A stretch of 64,000 nucleotides of DNA from Oscillospiraceae bacterium (GCA_015068425.1 SVKK01000006.1:20706-84705); one strand, 5' to 3'; positions 25,128 through 34,280 are shown, counted from the stretch's first letter. Notes: generated by a model from the sequence alone, not told the origin. Made by a program: numbers and translations.

Positions 25128-27188
25128 TCAATATTCATATTTTGCCCAATCCTCGGAGTTAGTTCCGCTCATGGCTCTCTCCTCACCTACGGTGTGCAAA
25201 ATCACGCCGTGCTCCAGAAGCCATGCCTCTGTGCGGCTGCCCACGGTGGGCACCGTATAGAAGGTGGTATATTGGCGTCCGCTTACATTTTCAATGACAA
25301 TTGGTCTCGGACTTGTGACGGAGGCCAGTTCTTCGGAAAGGGCATGATTGATAACCTCACTGTCTTTATAGGCAAGATCAATGCTGAAGCGGGCGGAATA
25401 AACATTATTGAGATATTCCTCGTCCTCAACTATCCAGAGCTTGCCCACTTTACCCTCGGCAAGATCGGGAACAATGCACTGACTGTAAAGCTCCCACATT
25501 TCCTCAGCGGAGAAGTCCCAGTTATGGCGGAAGGCCTTTACGTAGTTTCCTTTTCCGTATAGCTCGTATTCTTCTAAAAGCTGCTGTTTTTCGGCAGGAC
25601 TCATCTGCTTGAGCACGTATTCTTCATTATAGCCGTAATAGTTCATTATGATGAGGTCCTCTTCGCTGTAGCCGGGATTGAGCTGCGCCAGTTCTTCCGC
25701 AGTAACAGTTCCCTGAAGCTGACCGCTGATAAAGTTCTCCTCGTTGGGAACAAAGGGCAAGCTCTTGCGCTTTTCAATAGCTTCGGCGCTGTTCTGGAGA
25801 TTTTCCAGAGCTTCAACATCCTCAAGGCTTATACCGTAGCGGATATAATAAATTCTGCTGAGAGTATTGCCGTTTTTCAAAGTATAGGTGATATGGAAGG
25901 AGCTGCCAAGACCGGTGTCTCTCTCGTGGATAGCCTTATTTTCCACAACGCTTTGGTGAAGGGCAACTGCCGCTGCAATATTTTCCGGCTCATTATAGAT
26001 AATGGCGTCGCTGCCCACCACGCAGACACTCTCCACATCCTCAGCATCGGGAACTCTCCGCTCGATGCCCAAAAGGTCTGTTTCCAGAGCCAGAACACAT
26101 ACGCAGACTATGATGCAGCTTACGATAAGACCTTTCCATCTGCCCTTGAAGACACGGAAGGACTTATGGATAAGCATTTCGGCGGCAAAATAGCCCACAA
26201 AGGCACCCAGAAGCATAAAGAGAAGTATCCAAAGCACTTCGGCAAGGGGAGTCATCCAGAAGCTGTTTATAAGGATACTGTAGAAAAGGGCACCGGAGAA
26301 AAGCGCTCCGCCAAAGCACATGCAGTATTTGAAAACGGGCTTAAGGGCGGGAACGGCAACAACATCGCCCACGCTTTCCATCCGTCTGCGGCGGTAGAGC
26401 AGCAGAGCGCCGAAATACATTATCATGCCCACCACGCAGCAGGCGGCAAGCAGACCCCATCCCCGATAAAAGATGCCGAGAACTTCGTTGCCTCCAGTGG
26501 CAGGGTTATACTCCGTGATGGATCTGGGTCCATTCTGCCACATGCCCACAATGGGGCTGAGATATTTGGAAACAGGGCCGACGGAGTAGTTTTTGCCAAA
26601 AACTATAACCTCTATCAGGCTTCCCGCAACAGCCTCAACCGCAGCCGCAACAAAGTTCAGCACCGCAAAAACGATGGGCAGGATAACAATATTGCCCGTA
26701 AGCTGCGCGCATAGATTTGCAAAACCGTAGAAGAAGATAAACATCATGGTTACGATGGCAAAGGCCTGCAAATCGAAAACCACCGCTCCCGCATAGCCCC
26801 TGAGATAATGGATAAGGGCGCAAAGAGCAAAGGTGATGGCATTGATAACGATGGCGGGGAGCAGTCCTGCCAAAGTTGCGGAGAAGAAAATTCCCTCTCT
26901 CTTCACAGGCAGACTTGCGATGCCGGACATAGTCTTGGAGTTATACATAAAGCTCCATACACTCATCGCGGAGAAAACTCCCGCCAGAGCGCCGCTCAAA
27001 ACTCCGCCTATATTGGCAAGGTCGAGAATATCACGCTGAAGGCTCGTCAGCCTTGAAACATAAGTTGTGGCCATTGCCGCGGGACCTGCCAGAAGCCAGA
27101 TTCCCAGATATACAAACCACAAGGGCCAGAAGCGCTTGAGGGTGTTCAGAAAAATTGCCCTATTAAAGCACGATCTCTTTGACAGCAT
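25128..27188 (-). CDS. ABC exporter permease with large extracytoplasmic C-terminal region
   Basis: 686 aa from ATG 27188, with GGGAGGTG upstream inside the ATPase gene (26-base overlap); an earlier in-frame start at 27209 is less well placed. Residues about 1-330 have 8-9 hydrophobic segments of the ABC-2/YtrC type. A further helix pair lies near 335-385, and the remaining 300 residues are soluble, acidic and Tyr-rich, presumably outside the membrane. The three-gene arrangement (GntR regulator, ATPase, permease) matches ytr-type operons induced by cell-wall-active peptides, but the substrate cannot be told from sequence. Confidence 0.85.
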   Translation of the reverse strand: MLSKRSCFNRAIFLNTLKRFWPLWFVYLGIWLLAGPAAMATTYVSRLTSLQRDILDLANIGGVLSGALAGVFSAMSVWSFMYNSKTMSGIASLPVKREGIFFSATLAGLLPAIVINAITFALCALIHYLRGYAGAVVFDLQAFAIVTMMFIFFYGFANLCAQLTGNIVILPIVFAVLNFVAAAVEAVAGSLIEVIVFGKNYSVGPVSKYLSPIVGMWQNGPRSITEYNPATGGNEVLGIFYRGWGLLAACCVVGMIMYFGALLLYRRRRMESVGDVVAVPALKPVFKYCMCFGGALFSGALFYSILINSFWMTPLAEVLWILLFMLLGAFVGYFAAEMLIHKSFRVFKGRWKGLIVSCIIVCVCVLALETDLLGIERRVPDAEDVESVCVVGSDAIIYNEPENIAAAVALHQSVVENKAIHERDTGLGSSFHITYTLKNGNTLSRIYYIRYGISLEDVEALENLQNSAEAIEKRKSLPFVPNEENFISGQLQGTVTAEELAQLNPGYSEEDLIIMNYYGYNEEYVLKQMSPAEKQQLLEEYELYGKGNYVKAFRHNWDFSAEEMWELYSQCIVPDLAEGKVGKLWIVEDEEYLNNVYSARFSIDLAYKDSEVINHALSEELASVTSPRPIVIENVSGRQYTTFYTVPTVGSRTEAWLLEHGVILHTVGEERAMSGTNSEDWAKYEY

Positions 27189-28056
27189 AGTCGGCACCTC
27201 CCAGCTCATAAATGAAAATTTCCTCCAGACTCAGGGGCAAGGCGTCCATAAAGAGAGGCTCGCACTCCTGCAAAGCCATCTGCACCTTGGTGGGCTCGCC
27301 GCGAACAATTACGGTGCGCAGGCGTCCCGTTGCGGCGGTATGAAGAATGTCCAATCCCTCAGGAAGCTCCCTCCCCTCGGGCAGGGCAATCTGAATTTTG
27401 CTTATATTTTCCTGCAGCTCGCTGAGGCTGCGCTCCAGCAGAAGTCTGCCGTGGTCGATAATGCCCACGTGGTCGCAGACATCCTCAAGCTCACGGAGGT
27501 TATGGCTGCTCACCAGCACCGTTGTGCCGTGCTCCGCCACATCGGACATAATTATGCTCCAGACCTGACGGCGCATAACGGGGTCAAGTCCGTCAACAGG
27601 CTCGTCCAGCACCATAACCTTGGGGCGCATGCACATGCAAAGCCAGAAGGCGGCCTGCTTCTGCATGCCCTTGCTCATACGGCGGATGGGCATATTCTCG
27701 TCAAGCTTAAAAATATCCTTGAGCTTTTCGTAGCGCTCAATGTCGAAGCGGGGATAAATGCCCCTATAATATTTCATCAGATCCTTCACTGTGGACTGGA
27801 GGAAATAGAAAATATCGTCGGGGATATAGGCTACGGTCTCTTTAACGGCGGGATTTTCGTAAACCGCCTGCCCGTCTATCTCTATCTCTCCGCTGTCGGG
27901 GCGGTAAATGCCCATAATGTTGCGGATAAGAGTGCTTTTTCCGCTTCCGTTAGGCCCAACAAGACCGTATATTCCGCCTTTGGGAACATGGATGCTGATG
28001 CCGTCCAGAGCCATAAAGCCATCGAAACTCTTGCTGACATTTTTTATCTGAATCAT
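27163..28056 (-). CDS. ABC exporter ATP-binding subunit (YtrB type)
   Basis: 297 aa. Walker A GPNGSGKST (about residues 34-42), Walker B VMVLDEPVDGLDP, switch His in SSHNLRELED; the signature is the degenerate form MSKGMQKQAAFWL seen in ABC-2 exporters instead of LSGGQ. About 80 residues of C-terminal accessory domain follow the catalytic core. The ATG overlaps the stop of the GntR gene by four bases and the 3' end overlaps the permease gene. Confidence 0.92.
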   Translation of the reverse strand: MIQIKNVSKSFDGFMALDGISIHVPKGGIYGLVGPNGSGKSTLIRNIMGIYRPDSGEIEIDGQAVYENPAVKETVAYIPDDIFYFLQSTVKDLMKYYRGIYPRFDIERYEKLKDIFKLDENMPIRRMSKGMQKQAAFWLCMCMRPKVMVLDEPVDGLDPVMRRQVWSIIMSDVAEHGTTVLVSSHNLRELEDVCDHVGIIDHGRLLLERSLSELQENISKIQIALPEGRELPEGLDILHTAATGRLRTVIVRGEPTKVQMALQECEPLFMDALPLSLEEIFIYELGGADYAVKEIVL

Positions 28057-28415
28057 TCTTCGCTGCCTCCCTTCAGATATTGCTCAATGTCCTCCTCGCT
28101 TACGCCAAGATAGCGAAGCTCCTTAACTGTCTCTCCAAGGGTTTTGAGGAGCTGTTTTTTTCTTCCCTCGTCCACATCCATTTTGTGGGCGGCAAAGCTG
28201 CCCTTGCCGGCTATGGAGTAGATGTAGCCCCGGCCTTCAAGCTCCCTGTAGGCACGCTGAATGGTGTTGGGATTGATGGCCAGCGACTGGGCAAGCTCTC
28301 TCACAGAGGGCATTTTCTCGTCGGGAGCTATCACGCCCGAAACGATAAGCTTCTGTAGAGAATTCATAACCTGCACATATATGGGACGGGGGTCTCTGTA
28401 ATTTATTGTTATCAC
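28053..28415 (-). CDS. GntR-family regulator, YtrA subfamily
   Basis: 120 aa from GTG 28415, placed six bases after GAGAGGTG; an in-frame GTG at 28424 is part of that site. The winged HTH spans about residues 8-70 (PIYVQVMNSLQKLIVSGVI, MPSVRELAQSLAINPNTIQRAY), with the wing GYIYSIAGKGSFAA and a short C-terminal dimerisation helix pair, as in YtrA. It most likely represses its own operon through the inverted repeat at the transcription start (28436-28462). Confidence 0.92.
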   Translation of the reverse strand: MITINYRDPRPIYVQVMNSLQKLIVSGVIAPDEKMPSVRELAQSLAINPNTIQRAYRELEGRGYIYSIAGKGSFAAHKMDVDEGRKKQLLKTLGETVKELRYLGVSEEDIEQYLKGGSEE

Positions 28416-28435
28416 AGACTTCACCTCTCTGCGCT

Positions 28436-28462
28436 AACTGTATTAGCTGTATTAGTACAGTT
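28436..28462. promoter_or_regulatory. Operator of the GntR/ABC operon
   Basis: Outer perfect inverted repeat AACTGTA (28436-28442) and TACAGTT (28456-28462); within it CTGTATTAG occurs twice in tandem, giving a second inverted pair CTGTA-N4-TACAG. It lies immediately after the -10 box and covers the transcription start, the usual place for a YtrA-type repressor site. Confidence 0.75.
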
Positions 28463-28491
28463 AAGATATCACGTCGTGTTTTCCTTGTCAA
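28463..28491 (-). promoter_or_regulatory. Promoter of the GntR/ABC operon
   Basis: On the minus strand TTGACA (28486-28491), 17 bases, TATCTT (28463-28468). Confidence 0.8.
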
Positions 28492-28509
28492 GAGGGAAGA
28501 AAAAATTTC

Positions 28510-28870
28510 CGCACCTCCGCCGCAAGCACACCGCTGCCATCGTAGGGGCGGGCATTGCTCGCCTTTAAAGCCTCCCCTACTAGGGGAGGTGGATTTTGCC
28601 GCAGGCAAAAGACGGAGAGGTGTATTATTCGGAACGGTCAAGACCGTTCCCTACAAGCGCTGCACCAAAACATCGATTGTAGGGGCAGGACACCCGGCCG
28701 GCCCGCCTTTTATATCACATCCCCGTAGGGCGGTTGGGCTTTTCGCTTCGCGAAAACCTTCCATTCCTGCCTCGCTTCGCGAAGCTTGCTCCCGCCGCCA
28801 AAGCCTCCCCTACTAGGGGAGGTGGATTTTGCCGCAGGCAAAAGACGGAGAGGTTTTGTCTCCTACGTCG
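28510..28870. repeat. Intergenic repeat mosaic 3
   Basis: Contains two identical 55-base copies of a module (28567-28621 and 28800-28854): a CCTCCCCTACTAGGGGAGG stem, then GGATTTTGCCGCAGGC and AAAAGACGGAGAGG. Between them lie the GGAACGGTC palindrome (about 28631-28650) and GGACACCCGGCCGGCC. No gene. Confidence 0.85.
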
Positions 28871-28936
28871 GGGCTTTTATATGAAATATTTTCCCCTCCG
28901 ATGGATAAAATCATTAGTACACTTTGGAGGTGCGCT

Positions 28937-29563
28937 ATGGCAAAAATCAAATCCTTTTTGCGGGAAAATCCCCATATTTTCTACCTTCTCTTCCTCCCCG
29001 CTTTTCTAATATGCTTTTTCGCCCTTGAAAAACTCATTCCTCCCGAAAATGTGCGCTGGTGGGTTTCAAGTCCCATAGACAGCGCCATACCCTTTGCGGA
29101 AATTTTCGTTATCCCCTACTGCCTCTGGTATCCCCTGCTTCTTGCCACGGGGCTTATTCTCCTTTTCCGTGATGCCTCTGCTTTCAAAAAATATATGCTC
29201 TTTCTCTCCCTCGGCTTCGGGGCGGCGCTGCTTATATGCCTCATAATTCCCAACGGGCAGGCTCTCCGCCCCGCCCTTTTTCCCCGGGAAAACCTCCTCA
29301 CCCGACTGGTGGGCGCCCTCTACCGTGCCGACACCCCCACCAATGTTTTTCCCAGTATGCACGTTTTGGGCTCCGTTGCGGCGGCAGGGGCCGCCTTGAT
29401 AAGTCCCAGTATGCGCAGGCTGCGCCTTGTCTGGCTCGCCCTTTCTTTTGCCATCTGCCTTTCAACAATGTTCATAAAGCAGCACAGCTTTCTGGATGTT
29501 CTGGGAGGTCTTTTTCTGAGTCTTACCCTTTGTTTCTCTATTTATCGCCGAAAAAGGCAGTGA
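28937..29563 (+). CDS. PAP2-family membrane phosphatase
   Basis: 208 aa from ATG 28937 (GGAGGTG 6 bases upstream); earlier in-frame starts lie in repeat sequence. Six hydrophobic segments. Motif C2 PSMHVLGS (about residues 142-149) and motif C3 KQHSFLDVLGG (about 181-191) with the catalytic His residues are present; motif C1 is weak (RPALFPR region near 116). Similar proteins dephosphorylate phosphatidic acid, undecaprenyl diphosphate or inositol lipids. It is followed after about 50 bases by the YitT operon promoter. Confidence 0.85.
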   Translation: MAKIKSFLRENPHIFYLLFLPAFLICFFALEKLIPPENVRWWVSSPIDSAIPFAEIFVIPYCLWYPLLLATGLILLFRDASAFKKYMLFLSLGFGAALLICLIIPNGQALRPALFPRENLLTRLVGALYRADTPTNVFPSMHVLGSVAAAGAALISPSMRRLRLVWLALSFAICLSTMFIKQHSFLDVLGGLFLSLTLCFSIYRRKRQ

Positions 29564-29566
29564 TTC

Positions 29567-29595
29567 TTGATAAGCGCGTATTTAAATGATATTCT
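29567..29595 (+). promoter_or_regulatory. Promoter of the yitT-pcp-nitroreductase-mtnA-deaminase operon
   Basis: TTGATA (29567-29572), 17 bases, TATTCT (29590-29595), just after the PAP2 stop codon. Confidence 0.5.
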
Positions 29596-29633
29596 GTTAA
29601 AGGTAAGATTTCTGTTTGCGGAGGTGGAGAGCC

Positions 29634-30503
29634 ATTAAAAAGATATGCCTTAAAACACTTTTGCGCTCCGCCGCTTTGATAATCATCGGCAGCGCCCTTT
29701 TTGCTTTCAGCTTTAATATTTTTCTCCAGCCGGCTCATATAAACGCAGGCGGAGTCAGCGGCATCGGCCAGCTCATAAGCCATCTCAGCGGCTTCGGCAG
29801 CGTGGCGCTCTGGTCCTTCATCCTGAATGTCCCCCTCTTTCTTTTGGGACTTAAAAGTATAGGCAAAAACTTCTTTATCGGCTCTCTGGCGGGAATGCTT
29901 CTCAGCAGCCTTTTCCTGAGCCTTTCCGAAAATATCCCCGCTCCCGATCTGGAGCCTTTGATGCGTGCCGTCTTCGGCGGCGCGGGTATTGGCGCGGGTC
30001 TGGGGCTTGTGTTTATCGGCGGAGCCAGCACCGGCGGCAGCGATATTGCCGCAAGGCTTCTCCGCCCCGTGCTCCCCGAGCTTCCCATCGGAAGGCTTAT
30101 GCTGATAATTGACATCGTCATAGTGGCTTTCACCGGCATTGTCTTCGGAGACATCAGCCGCGCCCTCTATTCCGCGGTCTGTCTTTATGTCAGCTCACTG
30201 GTCATTGACTCCATTATCTACGGACTGGACTACTCCTCTATGGCCATCATTGTCTCCGAGCGCTACGAGGAAATTGGCAGGGCAATAAACAGCCGCCTTG
30301 ACCGGGGCGTAACAGTTCTGGAGGGTCGCGGCTTCTACACGGGTCAGGAGAAAAACGTGCTCCTTTCCGCTATGAAAAAGCGTCAGGCTGCGGAGCTTAA
30401 GGCTCTTGTAAGCGAAATTGACCCGGATGCATTTATCATTCTCAGCGATGCCCATCAGGTTTTGGGCGACGGTTTCAAGAGATACAACAAAATGGAGCTT
30501 TGA
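29634..30503 (+). CDS. YitT-family membrane protein (DUF161/DUF2179)
   Basis: About 289 aa. Five hydrophobic segments in residues 1-180 (FNIFLQPAHINAGGVSGIGQ near the start, IGGASTGGSDIAARLL in the middle) and a soluble C-terminal DUF2179 domain (VTVLEGRGFYTGQEKNVLL). The start is unusual. There is no ATG in frame; GGAGG at 29620-29624 is correctly spaced for ATT at 29634, whereas the only upstream alternative is TTG at 29616 with a weak AAAGG 12 bases away. The ATT is used here with reserve. The function of YitT proteins is not established. Confidence 0.85.
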   Translation: MKKICLKTLLRSAALIIIGSALFAFSFNIFLQPAHINAGGVSGIGQLISHLSGFGSVALWSFILNVPLFLLGLKSIGKNFFIGSLAGMLLSSLFLSLSENIPAPDLEPLMRAVFGGAGIGAGLGLVFIGGASTGGSDIAARLLRPVLPELPIGRLMLIIDIVIVAFTGIVFGDISRALYSAVCLYVSSLVIDSIIYGLDYSSMAIIVSERYEEIGRAINSRLDRGVTVLEGRGFYTGQEKNVLLSAMKKRQAAELKALVSEIDPDAFIILSDAHQVLGDGFKRYNKMEL

Positions 30504-30504
30504 T

Positions 30505-31122
30505 ATGAGAGTTCTTGTTACAGGCTTCGACAGTTTCGGCGGCGAGAGCATCAACCCCTCATGGGAAGCGGTGAAGAGGCTGCCCGACGAAATTCTCGGA
30601 GCAGAAATTATAAAAAAACAACTGCCCACAGAGTTTATAGCGGGAGAAAGAGAGCTGCTTTCCGCTCTGAAAAGCGCCGAACCCTCCATAGTTATCTGCG
30701 CAGGGCAGGCGGCGGGAAGATCCGCCGTGAGCATTGAGCGCGTGGCAATAAATCTTCGGGATGCCTCCATTGCGGATAACGCCCTTTTCACTCCCGTGGA
30801 TGAGGCTGTTTCCCCCGAAGGCGAGGCGGCATATTTCGTCACCTTGCCGGTGAAAGCCGCGCTTGCCGCGCTGAAGGAGGCAGGCATACCCGCGGAGCTT
30901 AGTCTCAGCGCGGGCAGCTTCGTCTGCAACGATATTTTATATACCCTTCTTCGCAGCACCGAGGGCACAGGCATCGCCGCCGGCTTTGTCCATGTCCCCC
31001 TCTGCCCCGCTCAGGCGGAGAAAAAATCTCCTCCGCCACCTTCAATGAGTATTGAGGATATGGCGAAAGCATTGGAAATTATTCTGACAAAGACCATTAA
31101 AACAAAGGAGACTGAGCCATGA
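30505..31122 (+). CDS. pcp: Pyroglutamyl-peptidase I (C15)
   Basis: 205 aa from ATG 30505, one base after the YitT stop; a longer frame from 30418 overlaps YitT and is rejected. Removes N-terminal pyroglutamate from peptides in the cytoplasm. The triad is visible: Glu 79 in GRSAVSIERVAINL, Cys 141 in GSFVCNDILY, His 163 in GFVHVPL. The sequence is somewhat divergent (FDSFGGESINPSW at the start is typical). The gene overlaps the nitroreductase ATG by four bases. Confidence 0.93.
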   Translation: MRVLVTGFDSFGGESINPSWEAVKRLPDEILGAEIIKKQLPTEFIAGERELLSALKSAEPSIVICAGQAAGRSAVSIERVAINLRDASIADNALFTPVDEAVSPEGEAAYFVTLPVKAALAALKEAGIPAELSLSAGSFVCNDILYTLLRSTEGTGIAAGFVHVPLCPAQAEKKSPPPPSMSIEDMAKALEIILTKTIKTKETEP

Positions 31123-31619
31123 ACAGCATAATGAAACGCCGCAGCATAAGAAAATATCTGGATAAGGCCGTTGAAGCGGACAAGATAGAGCGCATACTCC
31201 GGGCCGCTATGCAGTCTCCCACCGGCCACAACGCTCAGGATTGGGAATTCATCGTGGTTACGGAAAAGGAGATGCTGAAAAATATAAGCGAGCTGGGTCC
31301 TTATTCCGGCTTTGCCGCGGAAGCACCTTTGCAGATCGTTGTCTGCGCCAATCAGGAAAAAGCCTGGCACGGCGGCACATGGCCCAGCAATATGGGCGCT
31401 GTTTGCCAGACTATACTCCTGCAGGTTGAGGAGGAAGGTCTTGGCGCCTGCTGGATAGCCAACTGGCCCTATCCCGAGAGAATGGCTCACGTTAAAAACG
31501 CGCTGGATATTCCCGACCATGTTATCCCCTACGCCGTTATATCCATAGGCTACAAGCAGTATGAAAAGCGCTTTGACGACCGCTTCGACCCCGAAAAAAT
31601 ACATTGGGAAAAATATTGA
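31119..31619 (+). CDS. Nitroreductase-family FMN oxidoreductase
   Basis: 166 aa. N-terminal [12 protein letters not shown] and [12 protein letters not shown] are the FMN-phosphate and substrate-side motifs of short nitroreductases; [16 protein letters not shown] sits near residue 108. Dimeric FMN enzymes of this size reduce nitro compounds or quinones with NAD(P)H; the natural substrate is not predictable. The start overlaps pcp (ATGA) and the following mtnA begins 10 bases downstream, so all are on one transcript. Confidence 0.9.
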   Translation: MNSIMKRRSIRKYLDKAVEADKIERILRAAMQSPTGHNAQDWEFIVVTEKEMLKNISELGPYSGFAAEAPLQIVVCANQEKAWHGGTWPSNMGAVCQTILLQVEEEGLGACWIANWPYPERMAHVKNALDIPDHVIPYAVISIGYKQYEKRFDDRFDPEKIHWEKY

Positions 31620-31629
31620 GGTGAAGGAT

Positions 31630-32682
31630 ATGCCCCAGACCGTTGACCATGTTCGGCTCAGCCGCGACGGCAGGGCGCTCGTCATTCTTGACCAGAGCCG
31701 TCTGCCCAACCACAGCGAATACATAGTTCTGGCCTCCGCCGAGGCAATGTATGAGGCCATCAAGTCCCTCCGCGTCCGTGGCGCCCCCGCCATCGGCATA
31801 TTCGCAGGCTTTGCCATGTATGTCCTTGCCCGGAGAATGGATATGAATTCCCGCGCCGCCTTCGACAAGGAGTTTTTTGAAAAAAGCGCCTATCTCAACT
31901 CCTCCCGCCCCACTGCCGTTAATCTCAGCTGGGCACTGAAGCGAATGGAAGGCGTGCTCTCCGCCCACGGCGAGCTTTCGCCCGGGGAGCTTCTGCCTCT
32001 GCTGAAAGCCGAGGCGCAGGCCATACTGGACGAGGATATCGCTATGTGCAAGGCTATAAGCGAGTACGGCCTCAGTCTCCTCAAGGAGGGGGACGGTGTG
32101 CTGACCCACTGCAACGCGGGACCCATTGCCACCAGCCGCTACGGCACCGCCATCGGTCCCCTCATTCTCGGAGCAGAAAAGGGAATCAGTTTCCGTGCCT
32201 TTGCCGACGAGACCCGCCCCCTTCTTCAGGGTGCCCGCCTCACCAGCTATGAGCTGCAGAAAGCGGGAGTTGATGTCACCCTCATCTGCGACAACATGGC
32301 GTCCATAGTTATGAAAAACGGCTGGGTGCAGTATTGCTTCGTTGGCTGCGACCGTGTGGCAGCCAACGGCGATGCCGCCAATAAAATCGGCACCTCCGGA
32401 GTTGCCATTCTGGCTAAGCATTACGGCATACCTTTCTATGTTCTTGGCCCCACCAGCACCGTGGATATGAACTGCCCCGACGGGGAGCATATCGAAATTG
32501 AGCTGCGTGAAGGCAGCGAGATAAGAGAAAAATGGTATAGCGAGCCTATGGCTCCCGAGGGCGTTAAGTGTTATAACCCCGCCTTTGACGTTACCGACCA
32601 CGAGCTGATAAGCGGCATAATCACAGAAAAGGGCATCTGCCGTCCCCCCTACACCGAGAGCCTGAAAAAGCTTTTTGAATGA
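31630..32682 (+). CDS. mtnA: Methylthioribose-1-phosphate isomerase
   Basis: 350 aa from ATG 31630 with GAGGTGAAGG just upstream; the longer frame from 31561 lies in the nitroreductase gene. It converts 5-methylthioribose-1-phosphate to the ribulose form. Key parts: VRGAPAIGI (about residue 55), catalytic Cys in LTHCNAGP (about 161) and Asp in [17 protein letters not shown] (about 240), the set that separates MtnA from eIF2B subunits. Paired with an MTA deaminase in the next gene; no phosphorylase, kinase or later salvage gene is present in the window. Confidence 0.93.
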   Translation: MPQTVDHVRLSRDGRALVILDQSRLPNHSEYIVLASAEAMYEAIKSLRVRGAPAIGIFAGFAMYVLARRMDMNSRAAFDKEFFEKSAYLNSSRPTAVNLSWALKRMEGVLSAHGELSPGELLPLLKAEAQAILDEDIAMCKAISEYGLSLLKEGDGVLTHCNAGPIATSRYGTAIGPLILGAEKGISFRAFADETRPLLQGARLTSYELQKAGVDVTLICDNMASIVMKNGWVQYCFVGCDRVAANGDAANKIGTSGVAILAKHYGIPFYVLGPTSTVDMNCPDGEHIEIELREGSEIREKWYSEPMAPEGVKCYNPAFDVTDHELISGIITEKGICRPPYTESLKKLFE

Positions 32683-32695
32683 AAGGAAGAACCTT

Positions 32696-33955
32696 ATGAT
32701 ACGCTTTTATAACGGCAAAACCCTTGCCCTGAACGGAAATTTCGAAGTCACCAACCACGAGGTTTGGGTGGATGGCGACAAAATAGCATATGTAGGTCCC
32801 AAAAAAACCGATGCCCCCGTCTTTGAACGGGAAATCGACCTTGGCGGCAATCTGCTGATGCCCGGCTTCAAAAATGCCCACACCCATTCCGCAATGACCT
32901 TCGGCCGCTCCATCGCCGACGATATGCCCCTCCAGCCATGGCTTTTTGACCGCATCTTCCCCCTCGAGGCAAAGCTTAGCCCCGAGAGAGTCAGCTGGCT
33001 TTATAAGCTGGCAATTATGGAATACCTCACAAGCGGCATAACCGCCGGCTTTGATATGTATTTCTACCGTCCCAAGGCCGCTCAAACCTGCTCCGAATAC
33101 GGCTTCCGCAACGTTTTCTGCTCCATGAACGAAACCTACGAGAGCATTATCGAGGAGTGCGACACCGTCAACAATATGCACCCTCTCGTGAGCATGCTCC
33201 CCTCCATTCACGCTGAGTACACCACCTCTTTGGACACCATGAAGGAGGTTGCCCGCGTCTGCCACGAGAGGAAGCTCCCCTTCTTCACTCATATTTCCGA
33301 AACCGCCGCCGAACATCACGAGTGCATCGCACGCCACGGCATGACCCCCACCCAGCTTTTCGACTCCCTCGGTTTATTCGACTACGGCGGAGGCGGCTAC
33401 CACTGCGTATACCTCAGCGACAAGGACATTGAGATTTTCAAAAAGCGGGGACTTTGGGCAGTCACCTGTCCCGCCAGCAACGCCAAGCTGGCCAGCGGCA
33501 TTGCGCCTTTGGTGAAATTCGCCGAGGCAGGAGTGAATCTTGCAATAGGCACCGACGGTCCCAGCAGCAACAACAGTCTGGATATGTTCCGGGAAATGTA
33601 CTTAGCCTGCGTGCTCCAGAAGCTCTCTCTGGGTGACGCCGCGGCTATGGACGCCCTCAAGGTGCTGGAGATGGCCTGCAGCGGCTCCGCCCTTGCGATG
33701 GGACTTTCCGACTGCGACTGCATCGCCGAAGGCAAGCAGGCGGATATGATAGTAATCGACCTGAGCCGTCCCGCTATGCAGCCTATAAACAACATTGCAA
33801 AAAACATAGTTTATTCCGGAAGTCGCGACTGCGTTAAGCTCACTATGATAGCGGGCAAGGTTCTCTATGAGGACGGAAAGTTCTTCCTGCCCGACAGCCC
33901 CGAAAGGGTTTATGAGGAATGCCAACGCATTGTCGGTGAAATGACAGCGGAATAG
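32696..33955 (+). CDS. mtaD: 5-methylthioadenosine/S-adenosylhomocysteine deaminase (amidohydrolase)
   Basis: 419 aa from ATG 32696 with AAAGGAAG upstream, 13 bases after mtnA. Amidohydrolase metal ligands: HTHS (about residues 62-65), FTHISET (about 200), HH pair region CHERKLP, and Asp in GTDGPSSNNSLDMF (about 286-299), the last motif being typical of MtaD-type deaminases. It turns MTA into methylthioinosine (and SAH into S-inosylhomocysteine), which a phosphorylase would split to give the MtnA substrate. Chlorohydrolase-type relatives share the fold, but the mtnA neighbour supports this call. Confidence 0.9.
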   Translation: MIRFYNGKTLALNGNFEVTNHEVWVDGDKIAYVGPKKTDAPVFEREIDLGGNLLMPGFKNAHTHSAMTFGRSIADDMPLQPWLFDRIFPLEAKLSPERVSWLYKLAIMEYLTSGITAGFDMYFYRPKAAQTCSEYGFRNVFCSMNETYESIIEECDTVNNMHPLVSMLPSIHAEYTTSLDTMKEVARVCHERKLPFFTHISETAAEHHECIARHGMTPTQLFDSLGLFDYGGGGYHCVYLSDKDIEIFKKRGLWAVTCPASNAKLASGIAPLVKFAEAGVNLAIGTDGPSSNNSLDMFREMYLACVLQKLSLGDAAAMDALKVLEMACSGSALAMGLSDCDCIAEGKQADMIVIDLSRPAMQPINNIAKNIVYSGSRDCVKLTMIAGKVLYEDGKFFLPDSPERVYEECQRIVGEMTAE

Positions 33956-34029
33956 AGAATAAATATAAGCACTGCCCAGCCTGTGGGCTTATCGGCTTAT
34001 CCTTCGATTGCGTTCCCGGCGCTGCCACC

Positions 34030-34248
34030 GCGGATGCGCCTATGACAAAGGCCCCCTCTGACGAGGGGGCTGGATTTTTTGCGCAGCAAAAAAGACTGGG
34101 GGAGAGATCGGTTATCTTCCGGCATCTCTCCCTCCGACAAAACCTTCGGTTTTGCCACCTCCCTCGTCAGAGGGAGGCTGAACGCTGTAACGAAGCAAGG
34201 AGCTTTTTGCGAAGTGCCCGCTACGGGTGGTTTTCTGCATAAAAAATC
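34030..34248. repeat. Intergenic repeat mosaic 4
   Basis: The gap 33956-34355 has no gene. It holds a variant of the stem-plus-tail module: CCCCCTCTGACGAGGGGG, then GGATTTTTTGCGCAGC and AAAAAAGACTGGGGGAG, followed by the mirrored CCTCCCTCGTCAGAGGGAGG. Sequence differs from the other mosaics, but the architecture is the same. Confidence 0.75.
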
Positions 34249-34280
34249 GCGCCGAAATCTTCCTTCGGCGCCATTTTATT
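34249..34280. terminator. Possible terminator upstream of the RlmL-like gene
   Basis: GCGCCGAA (34249-34256) pairs with TTCGGCGC (34264-34271) around a 7-base loop; CATTTTATTT follows on the plus strand and a T6 tract on the minus strand. May end the mtnA-mtaD transcript. Confidence 0.5.

Noticed and set aside
28510..28870. CRISPR array
   Set aside because: The repeats are palindromic modules of varying order and spacing, with no unique spacers and no cas genes nearby.
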